Positions 12,148-22,514 of a stretch of DNA of 53,563 nucleotides are shown piece by piece. The DNA comes from Gamarada debralockiae (Eukaryota > Ascomycota > Leotiomycetes > Helotiales > Hyphodiscaceae). The notes under the pieces were generated by a model. The model was not told where the DNA came from, did not search any database, and was given only the letters and a program-made list of their open reading frames with translations. The stretch covers positions 1-53,563 of the forward strand of contig NXFV01000721.1 of NCBI GenBank assembly GCA_002803225.1, given 5' to 3'. The position numbers and the translations under genes were made by a program. Each line of letters starts with the position of its first letter. The first letter of the stretch is position 1.

Positions 12148-15100
12148 ATGTCCACCGCTGAACCTCCACCGCCTCCAGGCCCCAGTAGACCTCCACGCCA
12201 TCGCCGTGGACCAAGAAGAGGGGCAAATCGAGGGGCAGCTTCAACAGAGACCACCACTACGACCAATCCACCCCATGCTCCAAACTCTTCCTTAGAATTA
12301 CGCCCGGCTTCCATAGCTCCAGCTGCAAACCCAACCCTTGGTCCAGCAGAGTCTTCCAATTCGAACAGAGGCCGAAATAACAGACGGGGAGGATTTGGAA
12401 GAGGAGGCAGGAGAGGAGGTGCCCAACCACAGCCGATGGCAAATGGACGAACATTTGGTGGACAACTCACAGCTACGAATCCTCCACCAGGATCTTCAGA
12501 AGGCTCTCTCGCAGGAGATGCACCTGTCTTCGTCCCCGGCCGCCCAGTCCAACAACGAGCTCGACCTCCCCAAGCACCCCGACCTCGCCGAATGTCCAAG
12601 TCGCAAGCCCCAGACATCGCCACTCGAACCCACGAAGACATCGCAAATCGAAACTACGACTGCGTCATATGCATGAATGAGGTGCTTCCCAATTCGAAGA
12701 TCTGGACATGTAAAACTTGTTGGTCTGTTCTACATCTTCACTGTGTGAAGAAATGGTCCCAGAATGAGGTTTCTACGCATCAACAACGAGCTGTGGATAA
12801 TGGGGAGTTGCCGCCGCCGAGACAGTGGAGATGTCCGGGTTGCAATCTGCCGAAGGAAGACCTGCCGAGCAATTATACTTGTTGGTGTGAGAAGGAAGCA
12901 GATCCGAAGTCAATTGCGGGGCTACCGCCGCACTCGTGTGGTCAGACCTGCTCCAAGGCCAGGGCCGGTCATTGTCCGCACCCCTGTGAACTCATCTGTC
13001 ACGCTGGGCCCTGCCCGCCTTGTTCTCATATGGGACCTTCTCTGTCATGTTTCTGTGGCAAGGAAACGTCCTCGAGACGATGCGTGGATACGAATTATGA
13101 TAGTGGATGGAGCTGTGGGCAGATCTGTGGGGACGTACTCCCATGCGGAGAGCATACTTGCGAACGGGGCTGTCACGAAGGGTTATGCGGAAGCTGTGAG
13201 GTTCTGATTGAATCACGCTGCTTTTGTGGCCGAGTTGAAAAGTCCTTACCATGTTCTGAACGCGAAGAGGAGCGACAAAGTCAACTGGAAGACAATACAT
13301 GGATGGGATCTTTCAACTGCGGTGCCGAGTGTCGAAGACCATTTGATTGTGGCAATCCCGATCACTTTTGCGAAAGCACATGTCACGTTCAAGATGCCGC
13401 ACCAGCACATTGCCCCTATTCACCAGACGTCGTTACACATTGTCCTTGTGGCAAGACCCCATTGTCCATCCTGCTACTCGAACCAAGAGTAATTTGTTCG
13501 GCCCCCATTCCTCACTGCCAAGAGAAATGCCAGAAGGAGCTCTCCTGTGGTCATCTCTGCCAGCAGTTGTGCCATGATGGCGAATGCAGACCTTGCCTTG
13601 AGAAAGTTGAGATTACCTGCCGTTGTGGACGGACTACATCAAACTCCGTTTGCCATCAAGGTATGGAAGAGCCTCCTTGCTGTGCCCGAATCGATCGATC
13701 AACTCTCAACTGCGGAAGACACGAGTGCGGCGAGCGTTGCTGTCCGGGAGAGAAGAAAGCCAGCGAACGACACGCAGCGAAACGCAAGCATCGAGCTGCG
13801 CCAATCGACGAAAATTTCGAGGCTGAACACATCTGCCTTAAGGTCTGTGGCCGAGCTCTCAAATGCGGGACCCACTTCTGTGCCGAGCTATGCCACAAAG
13901 GACCTTGCCGCAGTTGCCTTGAAGCTGTATTTGATGAGATCAGCTGCTCCTGTGGCCGAACCACTCTCCACCCACCTCAGCCTTGCGGGACGCGTCCTCC
14001 ACAATGTCCCTTCGAGTGTACTCGCCAAAGAACTTGCGGACATCCCCAAGTCAAGCATCAGTGCCATGACGACAACGAATCCTGTCCCAAATGCCCATTC
14101 CTTATGGAGAAGTCCTGCGTTTGCGGAAAGAAGACTCTGAAGAATCAACCTTGCTGGTTTACTGAAGTACGTTGCGGACAGCCTTGCGGCAAGAAACTGA
14201 AGTGCGGAATTCATTTTTGCCAAAAGCTTTGTCACCGTACTGGCCAATGCGAAGATGCTTCAACACCCTGCGCTCAACCCTGTGGGCGGAAGAAAACAGT
14301 CTGCGAACACCTTTGTTCCGATCCTTGCCATGCTCCTTACCCATGTAAGGAAGTCACACCTTGTCAGGCAAAGTCGTTCATCACGTGCGAATGCCAACAT
14401 CAAAAGCAAGCTGTCAAATGTCTAGCCTCGAAGACTTCAGAAGGCAACTCAAAGAAGACTCTTGATTGCAATGATGAATGCCTCAAACTCCAGCGCAACG
14501 CCAAATTAGCAACAGCGCTCAACATTGATCCTGCCACACACATAAATGATCATATTCCATATTCTAGGCAGACACTCGAGATGTTTCGAGAGAGTCAGAA
14601 ATTCTGCCAGACCTATGAGCGAGAATTCCGTGTCTTTGCAGCCGACGACAAAGTGAAGAGATTGCGATTCAAGCCCATGCAAGCAACTCAACGCGCCTTT
14701 ATCCACTCGCTCGCCGACGACTTCGGCCTGGACTCCGAGAGTCAGGACCCTGAACCTCACCGCCACGTCTGTATTTTCAAGACTCCAAGATTTGTCTCGG
14801 CGCCGGTGAAGACGCTCGCTCAATGCGTCAATGCCAAGCCTTTGGCAGTTTCGGAACCCGCTACGTCAAAGAGCTTATTAGTTGCCTCAGGCGAAGCTTT
14901 CAACGCCTTCCTTCTTTCCAACTCAAGATTCGGACTTACGATTGATGAATTGCATTCTGCCCTTCTCCCGGAATTCTCAGCTGTGGGCATGGGTTTCGAT
15001 ATCTCATTCCTCCCATCAGGCGACGTTATCGTGAAATCCCGCCCGTCCGGTTCATGGTTACAAAAGCCCGAAAATTCTCTCATCAACATGAAGCCCAACG

Positions 15101-15384
15101 TCGCCAAGAAAATTAAGCTCATGGATCTTGCTTCGTCGGCCACGCTCTGTGTTGTGGATAGCAGCCTGAATGTGGTGCGTCGGGAAGACGACCATGGGAG
15201 TGGTGGCTGGAGCCAAGTAGCGAGGGGGGCTTCCGCTTCGAGGACCGTCCCGCAAGCTAGTGTGGGTGCGAAGAGCGCGTTCACGGTGCTGGGAACCAAG
15301 AGTGTATTGAAGAAGAAGAAAGAGGTTCAAGCGGAGGCGGTGGATGATTGGGAGAGGGAAGTTGAGGGGTGGGATGCTGCGTGA
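12148..15384 (+). CDS. FAP1: NFX1-type zinc-finger, RING and R3H protein (FAP1 homologue)
   Basis: One uninterrupted exon encodes 1,078 aa, close to the usual length of fungal FAP1 and human NFX1. Residues 1-170 are disordered, Pro-rich with an Arg/Gly-rich patch (about 73-92). A RING-like domain starts at Cys172 (CVICMNEV) and runs through HLHCVKKW to WRCPGC. It is followed by a long tandem array of NF-X1 fingers, with repeats such as CGQTC, HPCELICHAGPCPPC, CGRHECGERCC and CGIHFCQKLCH. The C-terminal quarter, from about residue 830, has an R3H-like domain (TQRAFIHSLADDFG, then HRHVCIFKTPRF). Yeast Fap1 binds FKBP12 and confers rapamycin resistance. NFX1 family members are E3 ligases or transcription regulators. 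The exact role in this fungus is inferred. Confidence 0.94.
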   Translation: MSTAEPPPPPGPSRPPRHRRGPRRGANRGAASTETTTTTNPPHAPNSSLELRPASIAPAANPTLGPAESSNSNRGRNNRRGGFGRGGRRGGAQPQPMANGRTFGGQLTATNPPPGSSEGSLAGDAPVFVPGRPVQQRARPPQAPRPRRMSKSQAPDIATRTHEDIANRNYDCVICMNEVLPNSKIWTCKTCWSVLHLHCVKKWSQNEVSTHQQRAVDNGELPPPRQWRCPGCNLPKEDLPSNYTCWCEKEADPKSIAGLPPHSCGQTCSKARAGHCPHPCELICHAGPCPPCSHMGPSLSCFCGKETSSRRCVDTNYDSGWSCGQICGDVLPCGEHTCERGCHEGLCGSCEVLIESRCFCGRVEKSLPCSEREEERQSQLEDNTWMGSFNCGAECRRPFDCGNPDHFCESTCHVQDAAPAHCPYSPDVVTHCPCGKTPLSILLLEPRVICSAPIPHCQEKCQKELSCGHLCQQLCHDGECRPCLEKVEITCRCGRTTSNSVCHQGMEEPPCCARIDRSTLNCGRHECGERCCPGEKKASERHAAKRKHRAAPIDENFEAEHICLKVCGRALKCGTHFCAELCHKGPCRSCLEAVFDEISCSCGRTTLHPPQPCGTRPPQCPFECTRQRTCGHPQVKHQCHDDNESCPKCPFLMEKSCVCGKKTLKNQPCWFTEVRCGQPCGKKLKCGIHFCQKLCHRTGQCEDASTPCAQPCGRKKTVCEHLCSDPCHAPYPCKEVTPCQAKSFITCECQHQKQAVKCLASKTSEGNSKKTLDCNDECLKLQRNAKLATALNIDPATHINDHIPYSRQTLEMFRESQKFCQTYEREFRVFAADDKVKRLRFKPMQATQRAFIHSLADDFGLDSESQDPEPHRHVCIFKTPRFVSAPVKTLAQCVNAKPLAVSEPATSKSLLVASGEAFNAFLLSNSRFGLTIDELHSALLPEFSAVGMGFDISFLPSGDVIVKSRPSGSWLQKPENSLINMKPNVAKKIKLMDLASSATLCVVDSSLNVVRREDDHGSGGWSQVARGASASRTVPQASVGAKSAFTVLGTKSVLKKKKEVQAEAVDDWEREVEGWDAA

Positions 15385-16565
15385 TGCATGATGGCATGAG
15401 CTGTACTGTACGATGTAAATGAGCTCTTGAATGAAACATAATGAAAGACGTCCGGATCATTACATTTGATATGGCAACTTACAAATTTGAGGAGATTCCT
15501 GTTCTACTTGACGAGGTAGTACTGATACTAGAGCTTCGAAGCCTTTCCCTCGTGTCGGTAACGAATCAGTGTTCTTTGCCTTAAACCATGTGCACTCTGA
15601 AGTTACCAAACTCTAAATCATCCCCAACCCCCTCCATTCAAACCCAAGCAATGTGAAACACCACAATCAAAAGTTTCCAATCGCATCCAAACTTTATCGC
15701 TCGCGTTCGCAGTCAAGCGCGAGCCAGCTGTCACACTTCCTAAGCCGCTTGGCATTGCCGCGCTGGGCTCGCACTTCGGTTCCCGACATCGCGAATCGCG
15801 ACACAATGTCTCAACCCCGATTCCAGACCTGTACAGCCGCAATGGCCGCCATTGGTTGATCACGACATCTCAGTTTGAATAATACGTTTTTAATGCACTT
15901 CTTATGTATGTTTAAATTTGTCATCCTTATCGCCGCAAGTGGCACCCGTCGCCGCTTCCTCGGATGAGCAATCCTTCTTTTGAAGCGAAGGTTTATGTCC
16001 GAAATCCGAATTGCCGTGCAGGCGCGTAGTGGGTTATTGCACCATTGATGCGGAGTCCACTCCAATCCATACGGTATTCCATACAGCACAGGTGTATTTG
16101 TATTGGAAAGGTCCCGTGGCCGAGACAAGGACTTCTATATCCTTTCAATCTCCGTGGATAAATCAAACCGCGAACCGGGCCGCCGGGTTCCGATACGGCT
16201 TCTTTACGAAGCTGACGCTGGACGACTAAGCTTTCTGGTTGGTGGCTACTTTCCTTTCCCTTGATCTTATATTGGGTGTGTTCCAGTCTGGTGGGAAGGG
16301 AATGACAAGTGCTGAGTCCAGTATCGCGAACTCTCGTGTCCTGATAGACGTTATTTACTTTTGGTATCCGCCCCACCCGTCGTCATCTTCGACAATTGTC
16401 GAGTACTTTGTTGCTGATTAATGTTTAGTGACCTCCAAATGCAGGCTGCATAATGGCTGTTCTCCACTGAATCGTTCTTGATCCTCTCTTTACTGGAGGC
16501 TTGAATTCGTTTGCGATACTTCTACTTTGAAGTTGACGACAAGCAGAATCACCGCCAGATTGTCG
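15385..16565. other. Intergenic region
   Basis: I find no gene. Open frames at 15,618-16,421 on both strands overlap, are short and carry no motif. The final part is the promoter of the short Zn2Cys6 gene. Confidence 0.5.
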
Positions 16566-17310
16566 ATGGAAACAAAAAATGTTTCCGATGGGCTCCAAGT
16601 GCCATCCGGAGATCCGCTGCCAAAGCTTACGCCTCGACCATCCCACCTCAGGGGGGGTGTGGTATCAGAAAACAACTCCAGCAAGCGACTTGAATTTCCG
16701 AAGCGAAAGATAGAGCAGGTGAGATTGTTGATTGAAGAGTGGATAAATGCTGACAGCTTCAGGCTTGCGATTTGTGCAGAAAGAGAAAAGTGAAATGCGA
16801 CGGAAGATCTCCAGCTTGCGCCTCGTGCCAGGGCCACAAAGCGGAATGTTCATTCACGCAAATCATAAGAAAGAAGAAACGACAAGAGAAGTATGAACCA
16901 CCTCAACTGCCTTGCTGAAAAGCCCTATCATCTTACATGCGCCCAGGAGAAGGAGCCTGGATTTGATGGCAGAGAGGATCGAGCGAATGGAATGTATGCT
17001 TCGACAACGAGGCTTCTTGAAAGACGACCAAGGAAAGACGGAGGTCACGGAAAAGGAGCTTGAGGAGATAATTGATGAGATTGGGAGGGATGTCGTTTCC
17101 GTACCTTCGTTGTGTGGGACTGGGCTGGATAGTACGGTGCAGACGGGGTTCACTTTGACTGGAGCAACGAATATGGACCCACCGCCTATTCCTGAAAAGT
17201 CGAAGGCGTTCAGTCATGTGGAAAAGTGGTTGGAGAGTCTGCCTCCGTCTATTGTGGGTGCACCGATAATCTGCGGAGTTCTCGAGTCGGCGCCTGGTGA
17301 TAACGGATGA
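16566..17310 (+). CDS. Short Zn2Cys6 (Gal4-type) DNA-binding protein
   Basis: Exons 16566-16718, 16763-16890 and 16947-17310 splice in phase to 214 aa. The second exon starts exactly at the cluster: ACDLCRKRKVKCDGRSPAC, then CQGHKAEC, giving all six zinc-binding Cys. A basic linker (IRKKKRQEK) and a short coiled coil (LDLMAERIERMECMLRQRG) follow, as in Gal4-type dimers. The frame then stops after about 100 aa, before any fungal-specific regulatory domain, which in typical family members adds 300-500 residues. It could be a genuine short regulator, a dominant-negative form, or a gene truncated by a lesion near 17,300. The sequence downstream does not resume a convincing domain. Confidence 0.7.
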
Positions 17311-18239
17311 AAGAACGGCTCCAACGAGCTGAGAGCAAATTTAATGTGAAGGTTGGTACATTTAACCCCCGCTCTTCAAATGCTCACCTGAGCTCAACAT
17401 CCCGGCCGTCGGTAGAGAGTACTTGAGATGTGGCATTGGAGGACACGGGGGAGAAGACTAGCGGAGCCTTGGCGCACAAGCCTTAACCCGAACATCGAGC
17501 GTTGTGCAGAGGTAGAAGAGGGAGAGCCTGTGAGAGAGCTCATGGAAGCGAAGGATTCGTTGCCATCTCCATTGCAGGGAATATAGATAATGCAACATAT
17601 GGGTACAGGATCATGCAATAGTAAATATCCCCATATCCCTTGTCATGTGTAACTTCCTGTCACGAAAATATCGCCTTCACACTCGAGATCCTCTGCTCGA
17701 GTCCGCGACACCAGCAAACCTTGCCGTTCATACGTTCCTGGCACTGTATGTGAGCGATCCAAAGCCAACGCTACGTCGATAATCATGTGGTACTCTAGAA
17801 GTACCGCTTGTACAGTGGATATGACTGAGCTAAGCCACAGACAAATGAGCTCTTCGTTGCGATCTACCTAAAACAAGCAGTCCGGGTAGAACGCCATGTC
17901 AAACCCTTATGCAGAAGCTTTCGAGGAAGACCATTTTCTCATCCAAACACGCGAGTTGTGAGTCGTCTATAAACCTCTGATAATGATGGGCCTGTAGCTA
18001 CTGAACTGAATGGCACATTTGCACTAGAGGAGTGCAATCAACGCAATGTATCTGCGCTTTCCGGAAAAGAAAGTTATTGAATCGCCGATTCCGGATAACA
18101 GGCCAGAGAGTTGCCACTCCGTTGTGTCTAATTTGTCTGCGGACAGAAGCCCACGGCCAGATTGAGCGCAGTATTGAGAGCTTCGCTCGCACATCAGCCC
18201 CGACTCTGGATTTGGACGCCGCCAGCATAGACCGTCTTT
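17311..18239. other. Gene-poor stretch between the Zn2Cys6 gene and the HET relic
   Basis: No ORF here is convincing. It may include unrecognisable remains of the 3' half of the Zn2Cys6 gene on the plus strand or of the C-terminal half of the HET gene on the minus strand. I could not align either by eye. Confidence 0.4.
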
Positions 18240-19621
18240 CCCAACTAGAGAGTAGCTCCAGAGTCCCGCGAGATAGATATCGAGAGCTGGTGTATTGATT
18301 TGTTCTGGTAAGCTGGATAGTGCAGGTGATCGATCGTAGTCATATGTGAGTTGTCTCCGAGTGGGTTGCGGAACAATTTCTTCCTGGTGGTTGATCCTGC
18401 GTGCGAATTGAGCAGCTCTTCACTTCGACGAACAGCAACTCGTGCTTTCAAAATATCACTTCGGCCCATTTTGAGTGACTCGAGAGGGCCAACGTCTTGC
18501 AAATCCCAACATTCACACTACGCACTCGAATTGCATTCCCAAACGAGCTCACTGGCGCAGAAGTGAACTGCTCTCCATGCCGCGAGACGTTCCTAAAAAG
18601 CCCATACTAGGGTAAAGAGTGGGTTGTCGGTTATTTTTGGATGAGGCACTGTCAATGTTGATAAAGTCCCCATGTTCGGGCTTGTGGCGAATCCACGTCG
18701 TGGCCATTGGATCCTCTTGAAGATGAAGCTTGTGGGCGTCCGGTGGAGATTTATCCCTGAAGAAGCCATCTTTGTTGTCTGGAGCTGCAGCTGCAGATAT
18801 GAATAGTCACGCATTTTGGTAAATGGACGCCATTTGAAGAGACTCTCTCTCCCGGTCTGTGGGCGATCTTGCAATATGCAAAGCTCGTCAATCTATAGGT
18901 ATGAGAAGTGAAGCTTACGGGTTAGAGTGATAGCATCTCAGAATGTTGAAGGTAGACTAGCCATCTGAATACCTTTCTTCCGAGATTTTAGATTTGATGA
19001 AGTGGTCATTGGCATCTCAACATTGGCTTGCTGCCCCCAACAATGACTGAGCGCCACGTATGGTGCATTCAACCCTTTCTTGTGCACTAGAGCAATTCCA
19101 CTTGCCCGTCTTCTGCACTCAAGAAGATATCAAGCACACGTGTAGGTAGCCTAGGATTTGTGCCGTATGAAGCACATGCTGTATGCGTGCCTTGGCAGTG
19201 CTTAAACTTATCCCGAATAAGATTGAGCGCGGTAGCTCCCAGAATTTCTGCAAATGTCATCCAGCTTTCTGACTGGCCAGGGAGGTAGCTGTTCTGAAAA
19301 CAATTAACCAGACGTGGTGCATGAGACTCAGTCATAGAAACCCACCTTGATGGTTGTAAAGTTCTAATGCTACTTCTTGTGGATGTTCGGACCGTAGTAT
19401 CGATTCTTGTCGTACGACGATGACAACAGAGTCGTAGTCCTTATTGTAATGTTGGAGAAAATCTTCACTTTCTTTTCCAAACCTTCATTACCATCTCGAA
19501 ACCCTCCGACCGAGTTCCTTGCACACTTGTAAACCAGCGCACACGACAAACAGCCATTGATTGCAGAGCTCTCGATTTCAGGTAGACTCCAGAATTTAGG
19601 CTGGCTTGCTAGATCGTACAT
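18240..19621 (-). pseudogene. Broken HET-domain (heterokaryon incompatibility) gene
   Basis: Several frames of the minus strand spell the ordered landmarks of a HET protein. From 19,621 down: LPEIESSAINGCLSCALVY (N-terminal Cys region), then PRLPTRVLDI near 19,140, then YVALSHCWGQQAN at about 19,034-19,060, which is the HET domain signature. Next comes KLHFSYL-stop-IDELCILQD, where the expected Trp of the YLWIDSLCI motif is a TAG at 18893-18895. Further segments follow in shifting frames, such as NKDGFFRDKSPPDAHKLH, EHGDFINID and RNPLGDNSHMTT, the last three as read by eye. HET proteins trigger cell death on non-self fusion. The stop, frame changes and lack of any single long ORF indicate a dead gene; its C-terminal limit is not clear. 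Confidence 0.8.
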
Positions 19622-19949
19622 GGAACCAAATTTGCACGGATTGTACCCTTTGGACGCTAGGAAAGGAGTTGGATTTTAACGGCGCTGGGACGAAGCCCCG
19701 TGATGATTCATTGCACTTTGTGGATCGTTTTAGATGAAGAGAACGAACTTGAATGCCTTATTCGGTCGCTCAAATTTTGAGGGGGGATCTTAAAGCACCT
19801 TAAAAGCATTGGGGTGATGATGCCTCGCCAACTCTATCTACTCGAAGCCGATGAATGAATCCACGGCTCAATTAGAGGTCACTTGAAGGTGTCCAAAGCG
19901 CCTGGGCGCAGAGGCACTGTACAATGGCACGAGGAGCTGAGCTCACGTG

Positions 19950-20796
19950 ATGAGTCCAGATGCTCAGTCGGGAGAGCTGGCGATTGTCGGGCTTCGGAAA
20001 ATAAGTCATATCCTGCCGCTTGGTTTCAGTTGGAACAAGGCAATATGCAGAAGTGGTTCCAGGAGCGCAGGGTGCATTTGGGCGTCATCATGGCAACGTC
20101 CGAGGCTTCACAGGCGTCCTAAGCGTTCCGAGGCAATATTAATCCCGGCAAAGAAGCGAAAGGCTGAGTTTGTGCAAAACTTGACTTGTAAGTTGGCTCG
20201 AAGCGCCGTCTATTCACCCGACTGAAACATTACAGTTTGGGCGAGTTATGTCGTCGAGGCCATTTGGCCTACGTCTATTCTTTCATCTCGAGGCCGTTAT
20301 CCGTCCCTTCGAGAGCACATACAGAAGACACTTCAGAGATCTTGCACATCCTATTCAACTTTTCAGGTCGCGCTGTATTGTCTCGTCGTATCAAAACAGC
20401 ATGTGCCCTAGATTCGAGAATGACTTGGAGCAGCACGATGACGATGATGCGTATTTGCCCCTTCCGCTGCGATGCGGCCGACGTATGTTTCTCACCGCCT
20501 TGATGCTAACTTCCAAGTTCTTGCAAGACCGAAATTACTCGGCACGAGCTTGGAGTAAGATTTCAGGGCTCACAACCTCGGAAATGAATCGAGATGAAAT
20601 CGTATTCCTACTGGTAATCGATTGGAAACTTCATTGCAGCGCGGATATGTTTACGAGGTGGTCGGACACCGTCCTCAGCTCGGTACCAGCAGGATTCTCG
20701 CTTGAGAATCCACATCCTGAGTTTAAGAATGAGCTGAGGTGGGTCATCCTCAGACTCAAGCCGGATCTCAGTAATGTCGACCATATAACGGGCTGA
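19950..20796 (+). pseudogene. Broken PCL/pas1-type cyclin
   Basis: The frame from the ATG at 19950 runs to 20187, splices across a 48-nt intron (GTAAGT to ACAG) and resumes at 20236 with VVEAIWPTSI, then TSYSTFQVALYCLVV. It hits a TAG at 20409-20411. One base over, the frame continues: CGRRMFLTALMLTSKFLQDR, NYSARAWSKISGL, then the second cyclin helix group to a stop at 20796. Both halves match one cyclin box of the Pho85-type G1 cyclins (PCL, pas1). An extra C in the CCC at 20406-20408 is the simplest lesion; an intron of 24-32 nt would be too short. The usual Pro-rich tail is also missing. A sequencing error remains possible. Confidence 0.7.
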
Positions 20797-21203
20797 TAAT
20801 ATGATCGTGGTTCGATAATCCGAACAAAACTCATTGTTCGGAAAACCAACCCTTCGAGCAAGTCTGCACTGATTCACTCAAACCCAGACTGGAAACGGAA
20901 TTCGCGAAAGTGCCTATGAGGCTTGTCTAAAGCGCTGTGACTCCCGAAGAAACTGAGATGCGGTGCAACTGAGCCTTGATCTGGGCGGAAGAAGATGGAA
21001 GAGGTTGATAAGAAGGAGGGCTACATTGGACTGTACTCGCGCTTGACCAGAAGTCCCTTTGAACGTGCTTAGCATCCTGAAACACAAATGCAAGTCTCCG
21101 AATCTTGAGGTGGAGGGAATGAATACAATCATGCCGTAAAGTCTCTAGTCTATTTATCATGTCATGCCCGCCGCTATGCTCGAAATCGATATCGACTCCT
21201 GAA
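20797..21203. other. Intergenic region
   Basis: Between the cyclin relic and the convergent AIG1-like gene. Only short overlapping frames are present, and they carry no motif. Confidence 0.5.
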
Positions 21204-21993
21204 TCATTCGCCCTTGATGTTGTTCGGATGACTTCTCTTCTCCTTGCCTTGCACTCCGTTGACCCTGCCGTAAAGCCATTGAAGCATGGCTGTACTTCCC
21301 GTCATCGTAAGAGCTGCAATCATGAAAAGTACCGCTCGTTGAGGAGTATCCAGCTTCCCAAAGAGAGGATATGGGTAACTGTCCAAAACAGTTCAGTCAA
21401 TCATGTCAATGGAACAACTTTAGAAGCAACGTGACTTACAAGCCATTGTGCTTGTAGCATTGCTCAACCCAAGCCCAATACGAAACTGCCAACACAGAAC
21501 TCAACGCCATGGCAGGAAACGCATGAATCGTCCAAGGAGGAGAGAGGAAGAGTAGGTCAATGGTAAGAAGGATGGAAGGCATGGCATGGAATCCGATGTC
21601 CGCATATGGGGCGATGTGTATCTCGGGAGGGACTACCAGTGACTTGTCAATAGCACTAATTCCCCAGTACAGAATGCTGATAACAACCTCAAGCGGAGCT
21701 GAACACAAAGATAGCGTGTTCTTGATGAGGAACAGCTTTGGGGACAACGTGAGATCGGCGAGGAGGCCGAAGACGAAGGTTGCCATTGCGATCGTGAGAC
21801 CGATAATCGTCAGGTATTGCCAGTGCCAGCCATAAGACTCGTTGATCATGGTCGGGAAGTCGATAAGGTATTTGTAGGATAGCGAGAAGGAGAGTATGCC
21901 AATCAGATGGACGGCTGCTGAGACGCCACGCGACGGAGATGGAAGACGTTGGAGAGGATGGTGAACTATCGGCTTCTGAGATGCGGCTGCCAT
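21204..21993 (-). CDS. FAR-17a/AIG1-like multispanning membrane protein
   Basis: Exons 21440-21993 and 21204-21378, with a 61-nt intron, give 242 aa; the junction restores NGFYPYPLFG. Six hydrophobic segments are visible, for example VSAAVHLIGILSFSLSY, YLTIIGLTIAMATFVFGLL and MPSILLTIDLLFLSPPW, ending with MTGSTAMLQWLYGRVNG. This is the AIG1/ADTRP (FAR-17a) family. Human members are Thr/His hydrolases of fatty-acid esters of hydroxy fatty acids. The His in IGFHAMPS sits where the catalytic His would be expected and a Thr is available in IKNTLSLC, but these assignments are inference. The gene is intact, so a membrane lipid hydrolase is the best guess. Confidence 0.82.
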
Positions 21994-22514
21994 CTTTGTA
22001 GAGACTCAAAGGCGAACAACAAAGGAGATCTAATATGTCACCTGAAGAGAAAGTAGACGGTTTTGAGAAAATAGGGGGAAGAAAGTCAGATGTTTGGCCT
22101 ATCGTACTTGACGTCAGCTGCGCTAGCGTTTGACGAGCCTAAAAGAATATCCGTAAGTCCGTGTTTTAGCGTCCTTTTCAAGCCTGATTTTGGCCGAGGT
22201 ACATCCAAGTCAACAATTTTAATTTAATGCTATAAAATAACCACAAATTATTCTAACATAAAATTGAAATACAAAGAATAAAAGGGGATAAGCAAAGGTG
22301 ACAATTGATACTATAAAATTATATAAATAACTGATCAAGATATAAATTCTTCAAGGCAGTTTGCCACTGTAAACACGGACGTATTCTGTTAGGCTCATAG
22401 AGACACCTTTTTACGAAAATAAGCGGGTCTTCAGCCTTGCAGATTTATGTTGTGCCTGAAGATCATTTTTCTCATCGAACCATCAACTATTCCCAACTAG
22501 CAACGCGACTCAAA
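21994..22514. promoter_or_regulatory. Divergent promoter region (AIG1-like / cyp15)
   Basis: The two genes are transcribed away from each other. The stretch 22,215-22,340 is strongly AT-rich, suggesting a nucleosome-depleted shared promoter. No specific factor site was recognised. Confidence 0.4.

Noticed and set aside
12111..12641. 176-aa minus-strand frame opposite the FAP1-like gene
   Set aside because: Gly/Pro/Arg-rich shadow of the low-complexity N-terminus on the other strand.
20388..20411. A very short intron to rescue the cyclin frame
   Set aside because: The only GT-AG pairs that avoid the stop are 24-32 nt, below workable intron size, or 45 nt but removing the conserved VALYCLVV helix.
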